64,000 nt of DNA from UBA1952 sp965246905 (lineage in GTDB: Bacteria > Bacteroidota > Bacteroidia > Chitinophagales > Chitinophagaceae): assembly GCA_965246905.1 (NCBI GenBank), contig CBDFFZ010000010.1:177241-241240 (forward strand). Reading direction: 5' to 3'. Every line of letters starts with the position of its first letter. The stretch's first letter is position 1. Both the position numbers and the translations under genes were made by a program. The notes under the pieces are model-generated. The model had not been told where the DNA came from. It saw nothing but the letters and a program-made list of their open reading frames with translations, and did no database searches. Of this stretch, positions 18,144 through 28,016 are shown in pieces.

Positions 18144-21083
18144 TTAACGGATCAAAGTAACATTGCCCTGCTTGTAGAAATGGCGGCCGGTAGGCGTTGT
18201 GGCATCAACAATGTAAACATACACGCCCATTGGCTGCGGCTGGTCATTGAATTGGCCATTCCATCCTTCATTCACATCGGTAGTGCTGAACATCTGCGCA
18301 CCCCAACGATTGAAGACCTTAAACGTATTCACTTTTACATTGCCGCGGTGCACAATCTTCAACAGCGCATTGGGTTGTGAGCCGGGCGAGAACGCATTGG
18401 GCACATCAAGGTAAGATTCGAGCGAAACATTGATATCAATAGAGTCTCTTACGGTACAGCCGGCTTCCGTAGTCGCAGTTACGTAATAACGGGTATTTAC
18501 GGCTGGTGAGGCAATTGGGTTGGCAATATTCGCAGCGCTCAGGCCACCTGCCGGGAACCAGCTAAAGTAAAGCGCATTTCCTGCCGGACTGATTGCATAG
18601 GTATCACCAGGGAAGATAGTAACGGAATCAGGAAGAGAGATCAGTGCACCCGGACGAATATTCACTACCACACTTACTGTATCTAAGCAAAAGTTAGTAT
18701 CGCGGCCGGTAACTACATAAGTAGTAGTTGTAATCGGGAATACATAAGGGTTGGCAGAAAGCGTATCGCTGATATAGTTATGATTGGTCCAAGCGAGGCT
18801 GGTGAAAGCGCCACCCACATGCAGTTGGGCAGAATCACCAGGACATACAGCGGTATCAGCAGAAACCGTAAGGAAGTTGGCCGCAATAACAGAATATACG
18901 GCGCTGTCAGAGCCTTTACATCCTGCCGGTGTAGTAACCGTAAGTATGGAAGTAGTAGTCTGGAACCCGGTAAATATAGGATTCAACCTGGTTGGGTCGT
19001 TGTAGGCGCCGGCAGGAGACCAGCTATAAGTATAGTTAGGGTAAGCAGCGGGCAGCGTTTTTGCAGCATCGATATGAATGGTATCGCCGTAGCAGATGAT
19101 CTGGTCAACCCCTGCATATACAAGCGGGTTAGGTTGCACATCTACGTAAAAGCTCTTTACAGAATCACGGCAGCCAGGAAACTTCGCGGTAAGCGTATAG
19201 ATGTGTGAGGTATCAGGCGTAATGATCGCATTTGGCTTGGTAACTGTATCTACTCCGAAAACCGGTGTCCAGGTATAGGAATAGCGCGCATCGCCTGTAA
19301 AGCGTATAGGTATGGAAGCGCCCAGACAGACTGCCGTATCCGGATTCGTGAATGTATAGCCCTGCACCACTTTTACATTTAGGGTGTCATAAGTAGCACA
19401 AGCCGCAATGCCGGCCGGCGTTAGCTTAATGATATAAGTAATGTCAGCTGTTGGCGAAACTATAGGGTTGGCAATATTGGGATTGCTTAGGTAGGTAGCA
19501 GGCGTCCAGGAAATAGTATAGTTATTACCGATAGGACCTGATGGCGCAGCATTGAGCTGCAAAGAGTTATTGACACATGTAGTGGTGTCCGGCCCGGCGC
19601 TGAAAACAGCAGGCGGGGCCACAGTAACCTTAACCGTATCGGAGTTTATATTACAGAAGCTATTACTGGTAAGCGCGGTTACTACATAGGAAGTTGTAAC
19701 AGTAGGCGAGGCAACCGGATTCTGGCAAGAGGTACAGCTAAGCGATGAAATATTATCGCCGCCCGGAAGTACAGACCATATCCAGTTACCACCACCAACT
19801 ACGTGCATGGGGTATGACTGCCCACTACAAATAACAGCATCAGGAGAGGCAGTGGTTACAGGATTGATATAGAGCTGGATTGAATAGGATTGAGTAATTG
19901 GAACGCCGCCATTAGTAGCACAATTAGTATCTGTAACACTAAACACTATACTGTGAAGACCTGTATCAGCTATAGTAGGTGTCCAGGCAAGAAAGCCAAA
20001 AACAGTATCTGTATAAAGACCGCTTGTTGTAAAAGTGGATCCAACTGCACTAAATACATTATTAGAAATAAGATTTAACCGTTCATTGCTATCCAGATCA
20101 GTGGCTCTAACAGCAAGATTAAGCGGTTTATTTACGCAACCTTCAATACGGGTACTGGTAAAATTAACCCCGCTGCTTCGTGCCGGATTCCCACCAAAAA
20201 CATACGGCGGTGTATTAGGGCAGATGGGCCGGACAATAACCTGGATATCACGCGTAGTAGTGCCTATCAACACTTTGTTCCTGTATTCCTTGACCAATAG
20301 TGCAATTCCATAAACACCCGTAACATCCGGAGTAAAAGATAACTGGCCATCAATCTGACTTAGTAAAAAGCTATAACTTGTAGGGAGCGGATTATTTACC
20401 AGCGCATAGTTTTGGCCAACTAAAGTATTAGTTGGAAATGCTAAATCTAAACTACCTGGACCACAATTACCATACTTTGGATAAACCATTTGAAATGATA
20501 GGGAATCATTATTGACATCAGTAACGCCATTATTATAATTATAGGGCTTATTTAAACAAACAAAAGGTACGGGCTTAACCGTAAATACCGGCGATGAATT
20601 TCCCTGTGCAGCAACATTATTAAGCGTGGTTTCAACCCAGAATAGAGAATTATTTGGAATCAAATTATCAGTAGAATTGCGGGCGCTTAAGCTTACTGTA
20701 AAATGCCATGCATTACAACGGCTTGGCAGGGTAACATTGGCAGAATACACATACTCTTCATAGCCAGGTACTATAGATGCAGGATTTTCGCAAGTACTTG
20801 GTGTGCAGGTAGATGTGGCACGGGTAGCAGGGCCAACCTGATTCATAGTGATTTGTGGAAGCGAACCATTACAATCACTAAAAGTACAGAGACCAACAGA
20901 AGACGGCGCGGCAATACCCGTACAATCCCGATAAAATTTCATCGTTACCTTATAAGTAGAATCCTGTAGCCAGGCATAGGTAATCTCACCGCCTGCGCAG
21001 TGAGATGCGGAAACTTTCTGAGAGAATAATGTACCCGCCAGAACCAATAAGGTAGTAAGAAAGGCTAATGTATATTTTTTCAT
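18144..21083 (-). CDS. Giant secreted protein with gliding-motility/T9SS type B C-terminal domain (paralogue)
   Basis: 979 residues. The signal peptide is followed by ASHCAGGEITYAW, closely parallel to ASHYAAADMYADF in its downstream neighbour, so the two arose by duplication. The body has repeated Ig-like/PKD-like units, several marked by the phrase NIANPI followed by a TxxY motif. The C-terminal domain reads LDVPNAFSPGSQPNALLKI, FKVFNRWGAQMFSTTD, EGWNGQF, MGVYVYIVDA and ends in GNVTLIR. The protein is probably exported by the type IX system. It is the first gene of the pair; a TAAATTTG box just upstream is a candidate promoter element. Confidence 0.9.
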   Translation of the reverse strand: MKKYTLAFLTTLLVLAGTLFSQKVSASHCAGGEITYAWLQDSTYKVTMKFYRDCTGIAAPSSVGLCTFSDCNGSLPQITMNQVGPATRATSTCTPSTCENPASIVPGYEEYVYSANVTLPSRCNAWHFTVSLSARNSTDNLIPNNSLFWVETTLNNVAAQGNSSPVFTVKPVPFVCLNKPYNYNNGVTDVNNDSLSFQMVYPKYGNCGPGSLDLAFPTNTLVGQNYALVNNPLPTSYSFLLSQIDGQLSFTPDVTGVYGIALLVKEYRNKVLIGTTTRDIQVIVRPICPNTPPYVFGGNPARSSGVNFTSTRIEGCVNKPLNLAVRATDLDSNERLNLISNNVFSAVGSTFTTSGLYTDTVFGFLAWTPTIADTGLHSIVFSVTDTNCATNGGVPITQSYSIQLYINPVTTASPDAVICSGQSYPMHVVGGGNWIWSVLPGGDNISSLSCTSCQNPVASPTVTTSYVVTALTSNSFCNINSDTVKVTVAPPAVFSAGPDTTTCVNNSLQLNAAPSGPIGNNYTISWTPATYLSNPNIANPIVSPTADITYIIKLTPAGIAACATYDTLNVKVVQGYTFTNPDTAVCLGASIPIRFTGDARYSYTWTPVFGVDTVTKPNAIITPDTSHIYTLTAKFPGCRDSVKSFYVDVQPNPLVYAGVDQIICYGDTIHIDAAKTLPAAYPNYTYSWSPAGAYNDPTRLNPIFTGFQTTTSILTVTTPAGCKGSDSAVYSVIAANFLTVSADTAVCPGDSAQLHVGGAFTSLAWTNHNYISDTLSANPYVFPITTTTYVVTGRDTNFCLDTVSVVVNIRPGALISLPDSVTIFPGDTYAISPAGNALYFSWFPAGGLSAANIANPIASPAVNTRYYVTATTEAGCTVRDSIDINVSLESYLDVPNAFSPGSQPNALLKIVHRGNVKVNTFKVFNRWGAQMFSTTDVNEGWNGQFNDQPQPMGVYVYIVDATTPTGRHFYKQGNVTLIR

Positions 21084-21115
21084 AATAATGGTTGTAGATA
21101 TTTTTATGATGGCAA

Positions 21116-21123
21116 CAAATTTA
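21116..21123 (-). promoter_or_regulatory. Candidate Bacteroidota -7 box upstream of the giant-protein operon
   Basis: On the minus strand the octamer TAAATTTG matches the TAnnTTTG consensus exactly, 33 bp upstream of the ATG at 21083. I see no clean -33 TTTG at the usual spacing, so this is only half of the expected promoter. Confidence 0.4.
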
Positions 21124-21224
21124 AGGAATCTGAATTTGGAATGACTCGTTTCTTAGCTATAGAATTGTTATCCCTCCGCCCTCTGACAAATAAAAGACAT
21201 AAACATAACTAATGCGGTTGGGTT

Positions 21225-22232
21225 CTATGCCCATAATTTTTTTACGTTTTCCACAATCGTGTGTATATCCAGCGATTTCATGCATTTGAAATGCCCTTTC
21301 GGGCAATGCCCATAGCCCAGCTTGCTGCATGGATGGCAATACAATTGCCTGTTTTCCATTATTTTACTCTTTGGGGATACCCTTAGTTTTAAATTATTAC
21401 CGCCATAATAAGGAAACATACCAAAATCCGGCGCCGTATTGCCCCAAAGCGAAATTACCGGCCTGCCAAAGGCTGCTGCAATATGCATTAGGCCGGTATC
21501 GTTACTTACCACTACCCTCGCCCGCTGCACCAGGTGCGCACTTTCATTCAGGTTAAATTTACCACATGAATTATAGATCTTAATAGAGTCCTGCTCGGCT
21601 ATCAGGCGGCCTTCCTCCCGGTCATCCGGCCCACCTAATAATATTACCGGGTAGGGCACCTGTGCGCAGAATTCCTGCCAGCCACCCACAGGAAATTTTT
21701 TTGTAGTATAAGATCCGCCGATTACGCAGGCCACATAGCCCGGCCAGTGTGAGGTTGGAATATCATCATTTGTGGTAATAGCTGTTTGTGGAATAAAATA
21801 ATCCAGCCCCTGCCCGTCATTATGGATGCCCAGCGGCTTAACCGTTTCAAAATAGCGCTCTACAATGCTTTTATCCGGCAGTAAATTGATTTTCAGGTTT
21901 ACATACATCCATTTTTGCACATTAAGCTTTGGGAATGCATAGGTTTCCTTTACTCCGAGCGCAGTTTTTACACGAGCCGTACGCAGGTTGTTATGCAGAT
22001 CGGCCACATAATCATATTTTTCTGCTTTAAGCGCTTTAATAGTTTCGGCAAGATCATCTTCCAGGTAATGAATCTTATCGATATTGGGGTTAGCTGCTAC
22101 GATTGGAGCAAACTCCCGCTTTGTAAGCAAATGAATTGCCGCATCCGGCCGCTGCTGCCGAACGCAGCGCAGCACAGGCGTAATAAGAACAATATCTCCA
22201 ATAGAGGAAAAGCGGATAACAAGGATTTTCAC
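21225..22232 (-). CDS. Glycosyltransferase family 9 (heptosyltransferase-like)
   Basis: A 335-residue protein; the start is taken as the GTG at 22232 giving MKILVIRFSSIGDIVLITP, because the alternative is a TTG three codons upstream. The N-terminal RFSSIGD and later VIGGSYTTKKFPVGGW, ILLGGPDDREE and VVSNDTGLMHIAAAFGRPVI are the conserved GT9 landmarks of ADP-heptose:LPS heptosyltransferases. The C-terminal cysteines (LYCHPCSKLGYGHCPKGHFK) are usual in Bacteroidota members. It probably adds a sugar to the LPS core or a surface glycan; the exact donor is not known. Confidence 0.9.
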   Translation of the reverse strand: MKILVIRFSSIGDIVLITPVLRCVRQQRPDAAIHLLTKREFAPIVAANPNIDKIHYLEDDLAETIKALKAEKYDYVADLHNNLRTARVKTALGVKETYAFPKLNVQKWMYVNLKINLLPDKSIVERYFETVKPLGIHNDGQGLDYFIPQTAITTNDDIPTSHWPGYVACVIGGSYTTKKFPVGGWQEFCAQVPYPVILLGGPDDREEGRLIAEQDSIKIYNSCGKFNLNESAHLVQRARVVVSNDTGLMHIAAAFGRPVISLWGNTAPDFGMFPYYGGNNLKLRVSPKSKIMENRQLYCHPCSKLGYGHCPKGHFKCMKSLDIHTIVENVKKLWA

Positions 22233-22452
22233 GTGCCCCAATTTTACTAAAAAAACTCCGGATGGGCACTATGCAGAAATAAAATCAATGGCATCCTGCT
22301 ATATGCATCTTATTACAATAAATTATTGCATACGAATGCAATATCAGATTTATTAAAATAGATAATATTTCACCAAATCATTTTGGCAGCAGGAATGCAG
22401 AAGCCTGAATAGAAGCTGCATGCAGGTTTTCCCTTCCAAAAAACTCCTTGCA

Positions 22453-23433
22453 TCAATAACCTGCGTAGCTAAGCTCGCAAAATGCCTTTGCATCTTTAAC
22501 GCCTAAAGCGGCCTTGGCGCTTCCGCTCAGCCCGATGATACAATTGAAATATTGTTTGGTAAGCGGTATGGGCCCAAGGACTTTTACAAAAACGATCCTT
22601 CCGTTGTTCATATTTTTTACCCGTATTACCGAGCCCTTTGCCGCTTTATTATGAAAAGCAAAAACCGAGGCCCCTTTTGCCTGTGTGGTCATTGAGAAAA
22701 AGGCAGCCGATCCTTTTTCCCATACTAAGTTCTGCTCCTGCAGGGTTTGCTCTTTAAATAGATCCTGCAGGGTTGCTACAGCCGGGCCGGGTACGTCAAT
22801 GGAAGTATCCGTTGGCGCTAAAGAGGGGGCACTAAGCATATATTTCGGAGTATCTACCTGTTTAGCCGCTACTGCCGGATGAGTAATGTAAGTAACTGTT
22901 GGGCGGGGCGGGGCTGCTGTTGTGCTAGGAGAAGCAGTTGTTGTTGAAGCTGATACATTTAACTGTGTGGCGTCGTAGAGTACCCAGCCTACCAGAAGCT
23001 TTTGCCCGGGCTTTACTACTGCTTCGGGCATACTATTCCATTGTACCAGCGTGCGCTGCGGCACACCGGCATGGCGGCTAATGCGGTACAGGTTATCATC
23101 CGGCGCAGCTTTGTAGTAAAGTGGCCGCGCCTCCGCAGTATTTGCAGGCTTCTGCGTTTGCAGGTTGTAAGCACCAAGCGGCACAGAAATAATAGATGAT
23201 TCGCGGAGCCCATTTTGATAAGAAAGTCCATTGGCTTCAGCAAGAATGGCAGGCGGCACGTGATAGCGGCGCGCCAGCATAAAGATGGTTTCTCCCTTCT
23301 GCACAGGGTGTGCAATATTCCAGGTGCCATCAGTAACGGTAACAAAAAGATCGCCCCGAGATTGCGCAAAAAGCGCCGGCAGGAAACCGTAAACAGATAG
23401 TATTAAAAGAACAAAAAATCGTTTGGGGTGCAT
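22453..23433 (-). CDS. LysM and RlpA-like (double-psi beta-barrel) peptidoglycan-associated protein
   Basis: 326 residues with a signal peptide ending in LFAQ. Two LysM peptidoglycan-binding modules follow: HPVQKGETIFMLARRYHVPP and KAAPDDNLYRISRHAGVPQ. A Pro/Thr/Ser-rich linker comes next (about residues 165-205). The C-terminal domain (KGSAAFFSMTTQAKGASVFA, VIRVKNMNNGRIVFVKVLG, GLSGSAKAALG) resembles the RlpA/lytic-transglycosylase double-psi barrel, without a clear catalytic Asp/His pair that I can assign. Cell-wall binding is likely; enzymatic activity is uncertain. Confidence 0.8.
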   Translation of the reverse strand: MHPKRFFVLLILSVYGFLPALFAQSRGDLFVTVTDGTWNIAHPVQKGETIFMLARRYHVPPAILAEANGLSYQNGLRESSIISVPLGAYNLQTQKPANTAEARPLYYKAAPDDNLYRISRHAGVPQRTLVQWNSMPEAVVKPGQKLLVGWVLYDATQLNVSASTTTASPSTTAAPPRPTVTYITHPAVAAKQVDTPKYMLSAPSLAPTDTSIDVPGPAVATLQDLFKEQTLQEQNLVWEKGSAAFFSMTTQAKGASVFAFHNKAAKGSVIRVKNMNNGRIVFVKVLGPIPLTKQYFNCIIGLSGSAKAALGVKDAKAFCELSYAGY

Positions 23434-23572
23434 AGGATAAATGAAAGATTAAAAAAGCTGTTTTCAAGAAAGCAAGGATGGTAAGAGCCTGTAACGTAGC
23501 ATTGGTTTAACGGGGGGCAAAGGTAAAACGGGGGCCTATCAGGATAATAATTGCACCTCTAAAATACAGGGT

Positions 23573-24943
23573 TCAGGCCAGATCTTCATCCGGCAGTTCC
23601 ATCCTGATGCGCCAGTGCTTCGGTAAATAGTTATTTGCTCTTCCGGTAAGCGCCTTGATCCAACCGAGGCCGCGGCCTGAGTAAGCTACGATGTACCAGC
23701 CTTTGGCCAGCTCCGGCCATGCCACATCTTCTTTCTTGAGAAATCTTAGCGCCTGGTCTCTGGGCAATTCTACAGTAGGGAGGCTTTGAGAACGGTCGAT
23801 GCTCAGCGCCACATCATGTGCCGGTATCCAGTCTTTCTGAGCCATCTGCCCCAATAGTATGCCTGATTTCCGCAGGTACAATCCTTCCCGCAGGAGGTGC
23901 AGGTCGGGCTCATGAAAGGGGCGGATGGCCGTATATTCTTTCCGGTCGTTTTCGATCATTACAAAGGGCTCCCTGCGCAGCAAATAGGCACTTTGCTCTT
24001 CCGCCTTTTTACTGTGCGCACCTTTATAGCGTGGGTATAAAAAGGTAGTGCAAGGCTCTTTCTTTTGAAGCGCTGCAATAAAAAATCCCTCCCCCTTGAT
24101 CTTATCCGGGAAAAAGCGATAGCCGGTAAGCCGGTGCTTTGGCGACTGTACGGGAATTATGCCCCAGCCTGCCGGAAAATCGCAGCTCAGCGAGGCAGCA
24201 CTATATTGAGCAGCAAGCGTATCGAGAATGGCTTCATCTTCTTCCGGCGAATACGAGCAGGTAGCGTAAAACAATATTCCTTCCTCTTTAAGCGCTGGCC
24301 AGGCATCTGCAAGAATGCGCTGCTGTCGTGCGCTGCACATAGCCACTGCGTCCGGGTTCCATTCATCCAGCGCGCGTATATCCTTGCGGAAAAGGCCGGA
24401 GCCACTGCATGGCGCATCTACGATCATGGCATCAAAATAGCCAGGCAGCCTGCGGCCAAAATCGCGCGGATCATTGCTCGTAACCCAGTTGTTGGCATAG
24501 CCCCAGCGCGTCATATTTTCCTCTAAAATGGTTGCCCGGCTACGGATCACTTCATTAGAGATAAGGAGGCTCTGCGCATCCAGCACGGAAGCTATCAGCG
24601 TGCTTTTCCCGCCAGGCGCACCGCATAGATCCAGCACCCGCAAACCCCGCCGCCCGCCGAGCAGCTGCTGCCACATATATTGGAGGAACATCGAGGAAGC
24701 CTCCTGCACATAGTAGGCACCGGCATGGAACAACGGATCCAGCGTGAATACCGGGCGCTCCGGCAGATAGCGGCCATCCGCACACCAGGCAACGGGCGGA
24801 AGCGCATCAAATAAATCCGCACCCTTCACCGGATGCCTGCGCACTGATACCGGCGCGGGCACTGCATGTGCAGCCACGAACGCAGCCTCATCATAGCCGG
24901 GAACGGATTGCAGCGAAGATAGCAGGATGGCGGGTAGGTGCAT
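23573..24943 (-). CDS. rRNA (cytosine-C5) methyltransferase, RsmF/NOL1-NOP2-Sun family
   Basis: 456 residues. The SAM-binding motif is VLDLCGAPGGKSTLIASVL, followed by DAMIVDAPCSGSGLFRKD with the conserved cysteine of motif IV, and LFYATCSYSPEEDEAIL carrying the motif VI catalytic cysteine. The C-terminal part (PRDQALRFLKKEDV, GLGWIKALTGRANNYLPKHW) is the RsmF-type RNA-binding extension found with this family. It would methylate a cytosine of rRNA, most likely 16S. It is a single gene with no obvious operon partner. Confidence 0.9.
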   Translation of the reverse strand: MHLPAILLSSLQSVPGYDEAAFVAAHAVPAPVSVRRHPVKGADLFDALPPVAWCADGRYLPERPVFTLDPLFHAGAYYVQEASSMFLQYMWQQLLGGRRGLRVLDLCGAPGGKSTLIASVLDAQSLLISNEVIRSRATILEENMTRWGYANNWVTSNDPRDFGRRLPGYFDAMIVDAPCSGSGLFRKDIRALDEWNPDAVAMCSARQQRILADAWPALKEEGILFYATCSYSPEEDEAILDTLAAQYSAASLSCDFPAGWGIIPVQSPKHRLTGYRFFPDKIKGEGFFIAALQKKEPCTTFLYPRYKGAHSKKAEEQSAYLLRREPFVMIENDRKEYTAIRPFHEPDLHLLREGLYLRKSGILLGQMAQKDWIPAHDVALSIDRSQSLPTVELPRDQALRFLKKEDVAWPELAKGWYIVAYSGRGLGWIKALTGRANNYLPKHWRIRMELPDEDLA

Positions 24944-25066
24944 GGCAGTTGGATAGGGTTGGATGAGTTGGATTAAGTTTGATGAGGTTGAAATCCTTAA
25001 ATCATTCTAATCATCAAAATCATAGTTCAGACAATTTTAATTCTGCTGACATCATTATTCAGACCA

Positions 25067-26413
25067 TTAATAGTCGAATGTTACTCCTGTATAATTCTGA
25101 GGCGTAATCTGCTTTAGCTCGTCCTTAATGCGGCTATCAATATCCAGCCCTTCTATAAACAGGTGCATGCTATCGCGGTTGATGCCGCCCTTTCCGCGGG
25201 TGAGCTCTTTAAGCGCCTCATAAGGTTGCGGATAGCCTTCGCGGCGGAGCACGGTTTGTATGCCTTCGGCTACAACAGCCCAGTTGCGCTCTAAATCTTC
25301 TACCAGCTTATCTTCATTGAGCACCAGCTTGCTCATACCTTTTTCTATAGATTTTAATGCGAGGACGGAATGCGCCATTGGCACGCCGATATTGCGGAGA
25401 ACAGTACTATCGGTAAGGTCGCGCTGAAGGCGGCTAATGGGCAGCTTGGAGGAAAAATGCTCATAGAGCGCATTGGCAATACCGAGGTTGCCTTCGCCAT
25501 TTTCAAAATCGATCGGGTTTACTTTATGGGGCATAGCGGAAGAGCCAATCTCTCCGGCTTTCGTTTTCTGCTTGAAGTAATCCATAGAGATGTACGTCCA
25601 GATATCGCGGCAAAAATCGATGAGGATATTATTGATCCGCTTGAGCGCATCGAACTGTGCGGCCATGCCATCGTAAGGCTCTATCTGCGTGGTAAATTTA
25701 GTACGTGTAAGGCCCAGCATCGCCACAAAATCATTGCCAAACTGCTGCCAGTCGCGCGTAGGAAAAGCCACATGATGGGCGTTGAAATTGCCTGTGGCGC
25801 CGCCAAATTTTGCTTTATTGGGAATGCCTTTGAGCGCCCGAAGCTGCCCTTCCAGTCGATCCACAAATACGAAGAGCTCTTTACCCAGCGTTGTAGGCGA
25901 TGCCGGCTGGCCGTGGGTGCGCGCCAGCATGGATACAGACCGCCAGCCCTGTGCAAGCGTACGCAGCTGATCCATCATATTTTGCAGCACCGGCATGTAC
26001 TGATCCTGCAGTGCATCCATCCAAAGCAGCGGAGTGGCGGTATTGTTTATATCCTGCGAGGTAAGGCCAAAGTGTATCCATTCGATGGCATCTCCGGCGC
26101 CCAGCTCCTGTAGCTTTTCTTTTAGGAAATACTCCACTGCTTTTACATCATGGTTCGTGGTAAGCTCGGTAGCCTTTATTTGTTGGGCATCCTCTTCTGT
26201 AAAAGATTCATAAATAGCCCGCAGCCTGCTTTCATCCACGATTTCCGGCAATGTAATGATGCCTTCCTTAGCGAGAAAGAGCAGGTATTCCACTTCTACT
26301 TTTACCCGGTAGCGGATCAGTCCGAATTCAGAAAAATAAGGGGCGAGCTGCGCAAGCTGTGCTCGGTAGCGGCCATCTACTGGCGAGATAGCTGAAAGGG
26401 AGGTTAATTCCAT
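25067..26413 (-). CDS. purB: Adenylosuccinate lyase
   Basis: 448 residues from ATG 26413 (MELTSLSAISPVDGRY); the frame is open to 26458 but the N-terminus from 26413 matches the family. It has the fumarase/aspartase superfamily signature GSSAMPHKVNPIDFENGEGN, the catalytic region TSQDINNTATPL and RTHGQPASPTTLGKEL. PurB acts twice in purine synthesis: on SAICAR, and on adenylosuccinate to give AMP plus fumarate. Length and motifs follow the E. coli-like PurB branch. Confidence 0.96.
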   Translation of the reverse strand: MELTSLSAISPVDGRYRAQLAQLAPYFSEFGLIRYRVKVEVEYLLFLAKEGIITLPEIVDESRLRAIYESFTEEDAQQIKATELTTNHDVKAVEYFLKEKLQELGAGDAIEWIHFGLTSQDINNTATPLLWMDALQDQYMPVLQNMMDQLRTLAQGWRSVSMLARTHGQPASPTTLGKELFVFVDRLEGQLRALKGIPNKAKFGGATGNFNAHHVAFPTRDWQQFGNDFVAMLGLTRTKFTTQIEPYDGMAAQFDALKRINNILIDFCRDIWTYISMDYFKQKTKAGEIGSSAMPHKVNPIDFENGEGNLGIANALYEHFSSKLPISRLQRDLTDSTVLRNIGVPMAHSVLALKSIEKGMSKLVLNEDKLVEDLERNWAVVAEGIQTVLRREGYPQPYEALKELTRGKGGINRDSMHLFIEGLDIDSRIKDELKQITPQNYTGVTFDY

Positions 26414-26470
26414 GCGGGCAAAGATAAGCAAGGCGGCAAGGCGGTAAGAAGTAATCATATTTTAAGGTAT

Positions 26471-26517
26471 CCCATGAATAAATTCATGGGCTATCATAAG
26501 GTTCCGGCTAAAGCCGG
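26471..26517. repeat. Pair of adjacent perfect hairpins between xerD and purB
   Basis: Two palindromes lie 13 bp apart: CCCATGAA-TAAA-TTCATGGG (26471-26490) and CCGGC-TAAA-GCCGG (26504-26517). Neither has a T-run typical of a terminator. The arrangement looks like a REP-type dispersed intergenic element; only this copy is seen in the window. Confidence 0.55.
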
Positions 26518-26586
26518 TAAAAACTTATTGAACCTTGATTTACATGACTTGCTATCAGATAAATTCTTTATGAAAACGAGTTCGTT

Positions 26587-27480
26587 TTAATACCGTGGGT
26601 GAAACTGCTCTAATGTTTTCCGCAAATAGCTGCGATCAAGGTGCGTGTAAATTTCGGTTGTGGTAATGCTTTTATGGCCGAGCATTTCCTGCACGGCGCG
26701 CAGGTCGGCGCCGCCTTCCACAAGGTGCGTAGCAAAGGAATGGCGGAAAGTATGCGGGTGTACATTCATTTTAAGACCGGCTTTATCTGCAGCTTCCTTA
26801 ATTATATAAAAAACCATTACGCGGGATAAGCCGCTGCCCCGCCGGTTGAGAAACAACGTATCGACCGCCGTTGGCTTTGGGGTGATTTTCTTGCGTATAT
26901 GATCCTTATAAAGCTGTATCTGCTTAATTGCTTCATCGCCAATCGGAACAAGCCGTTCCTTATTTCCCTTGCCTGTTACCCGTATAAAACCAACATCTAA
27001 ATAAAGGTTGGAAAGCAAGAGCCCGGTGAGCTCGCTTACGCGCAACCCGCAGCTATAAAGCGTTTCGAGCATGGCGCGGTTCCGCTGGCCCTCCGCTGTA
27101 CTGTGATCTATAGCGGCCATTATAGCGTCTATATCCTTTATGCTGAGAAACACAGGCAGGGCGCGCCGCAGCTTGGGCGCTTCGAGGAGCTCGGTAGGGT
27201 CTGTTTGTACTACATTTTCCAGTAAAAGAAAACGAAAAAAAGATTTAACGCCACTGATAGTCCTGGCCTGGGTTGCAGGTGATAATTCCAGTTCGCCGAT
27301 GCTTGCGGCAAAGTCCTGCAGCACACGCAGTGTAACGTGCTCAAGTGCCGTATCCGGATGCTCAAGTGCAAGAAAAGAAAGCAGTGCTTCCGCATCGCGC
27401 AGGTAGCACAGCACCGTATTGGCGCTCATAGAACGCTCCAATTGCAGGTAGGCTTTAAACCCGTTCAGGTAGGCGCTCAA
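26587..27480 (-). CDS. xerD: Site-specific tyrosine recombinase XerD
   Basis: About 297 residues if started at the TTG at 27480; the frame stays open to 27552, directly against the aroQ start, but the extra 24 residues are not family-like. An N-terminal SAM-like core-binding domain (YLNGFKAYLQLERSMSANTV) is followed by the catalytic domain with the Arg-Lys-His-x-x-Arg-His-Tyr set: SCGLRVSELTGL, TGKGNKERLVPIG, HTFRHSFATHL, MLGHKSITTTEIYTH. It resolves chromosome dimers at dif together with XerC. The tight arrangement with aroQ on the opposite strand leaves no room for a long leader. Confidence 0.9.
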   Translation of the reverse strand: MSAYLNGFKAYLQLERSMSANTVLCYLRDAEALLSFLALEHPDTALEHVTLRVLQDFAASIGELELSPATQARTISGVKSFFRFLLLENVVQTDPTELLEAPKLRRALPVFLSIKDIDAIMAAIDHSTAEGQRNRAMLETLYSCGLRVSELTGLLLSNLYLDVGFIRVTGKGNKERLVPIGDEAIKQIQLYKDHIRKKITPKPTAVDTLFLNRRGSGLSRVMVFYIIKEAADKAGLKMNVHPHTFRHSFATHLVEGGADLRAVQEMLGHKSITTTEIYTHLDRSYLRKTLEQFHPRY

Positions 27481-27551
27481 GGATGCTTGGTTAAAGGCAT
27501 CAAAGCTACAACGACACCTTTCATTATCTTGTCCCCCAAATATCCAGAACA

Positions 27552-27983
27552 ATGCTGCACCTCGCCATCGTAAACGGACCGAACCTAAACCTCTTAGGCA
27601 CCCGCGAGACGGCTATTTACGGCCATGAATCCTTCGATGCTTTCCTGCCGAAAATAGAGGCGCAATTCCCAGAGATCCGTTTTACCTATTATCAGAGCAA
27701 TGTAGAAGGCGAGCTGATTAATTTCCTTCAATCCTGCCGCACCACCCAGCGGGGTATTATTCTGAATGCAGCTGGCTATTCGCATACCAGCATTGCGCTG
27801 GGAGATACCATTGCTGCAATTGGCCTTCCTGTTATTGAAGTACATATATCCAATATACTGGCGCGGGAGGATTACCGGAAAACCTCTTTTATTGCAGCTA
27901 AATGCATTGGCTCTATATCCGGGCTTGGGCTGGGGGGCTATGGGTTAGCCGCGCGTTGGTTTCTGGAGAAAAATGCCGGCTGA
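27552..27983 (+). CDS. aroQ: Type II 3-dehydroquinate dehydratase
   Basis: A 143-residue enzyme of normal length. The N-terminus HLAIVNGPNLNLLGTRE contains the conserved Asn/Arg active-site region, YQSNVEGELINFLQ carries the flexible-loop glutamate, and IILNAAGYSHTSIALGD and VIEVHISNILAREDYRK supply the conserved substrate-binding residues. It dehydrates 3-dehydroquinate to 3-dehydroshikimate in the shikimate pathway. It is divergent from xerD. Confidence 0.96.
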   Translation: MLHLAIVNGPNLNLLGTRETAIYGHESFDAFLPKIEAQFPEIRFTYYQSNVEGELINFLQSCRTTQRGIILNAAGYSHTSIALGDTIAAIGLPVIEVHISNILAREDYRKTSFIAAKCIGSISGLGLGGYGLAARWFLEKNAG

Positions 27984-28016
27984 TTGCACTTTGCCCCGGC
28001 AGAGATACCGATTTTA

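Noticed and set aside
26471..26517. Terminator of xerD
   Set aside because: Two perfect hairpins are present but neither has a T-run, and they lie about 70-115 bp past the stop; a REP-like element fits better.
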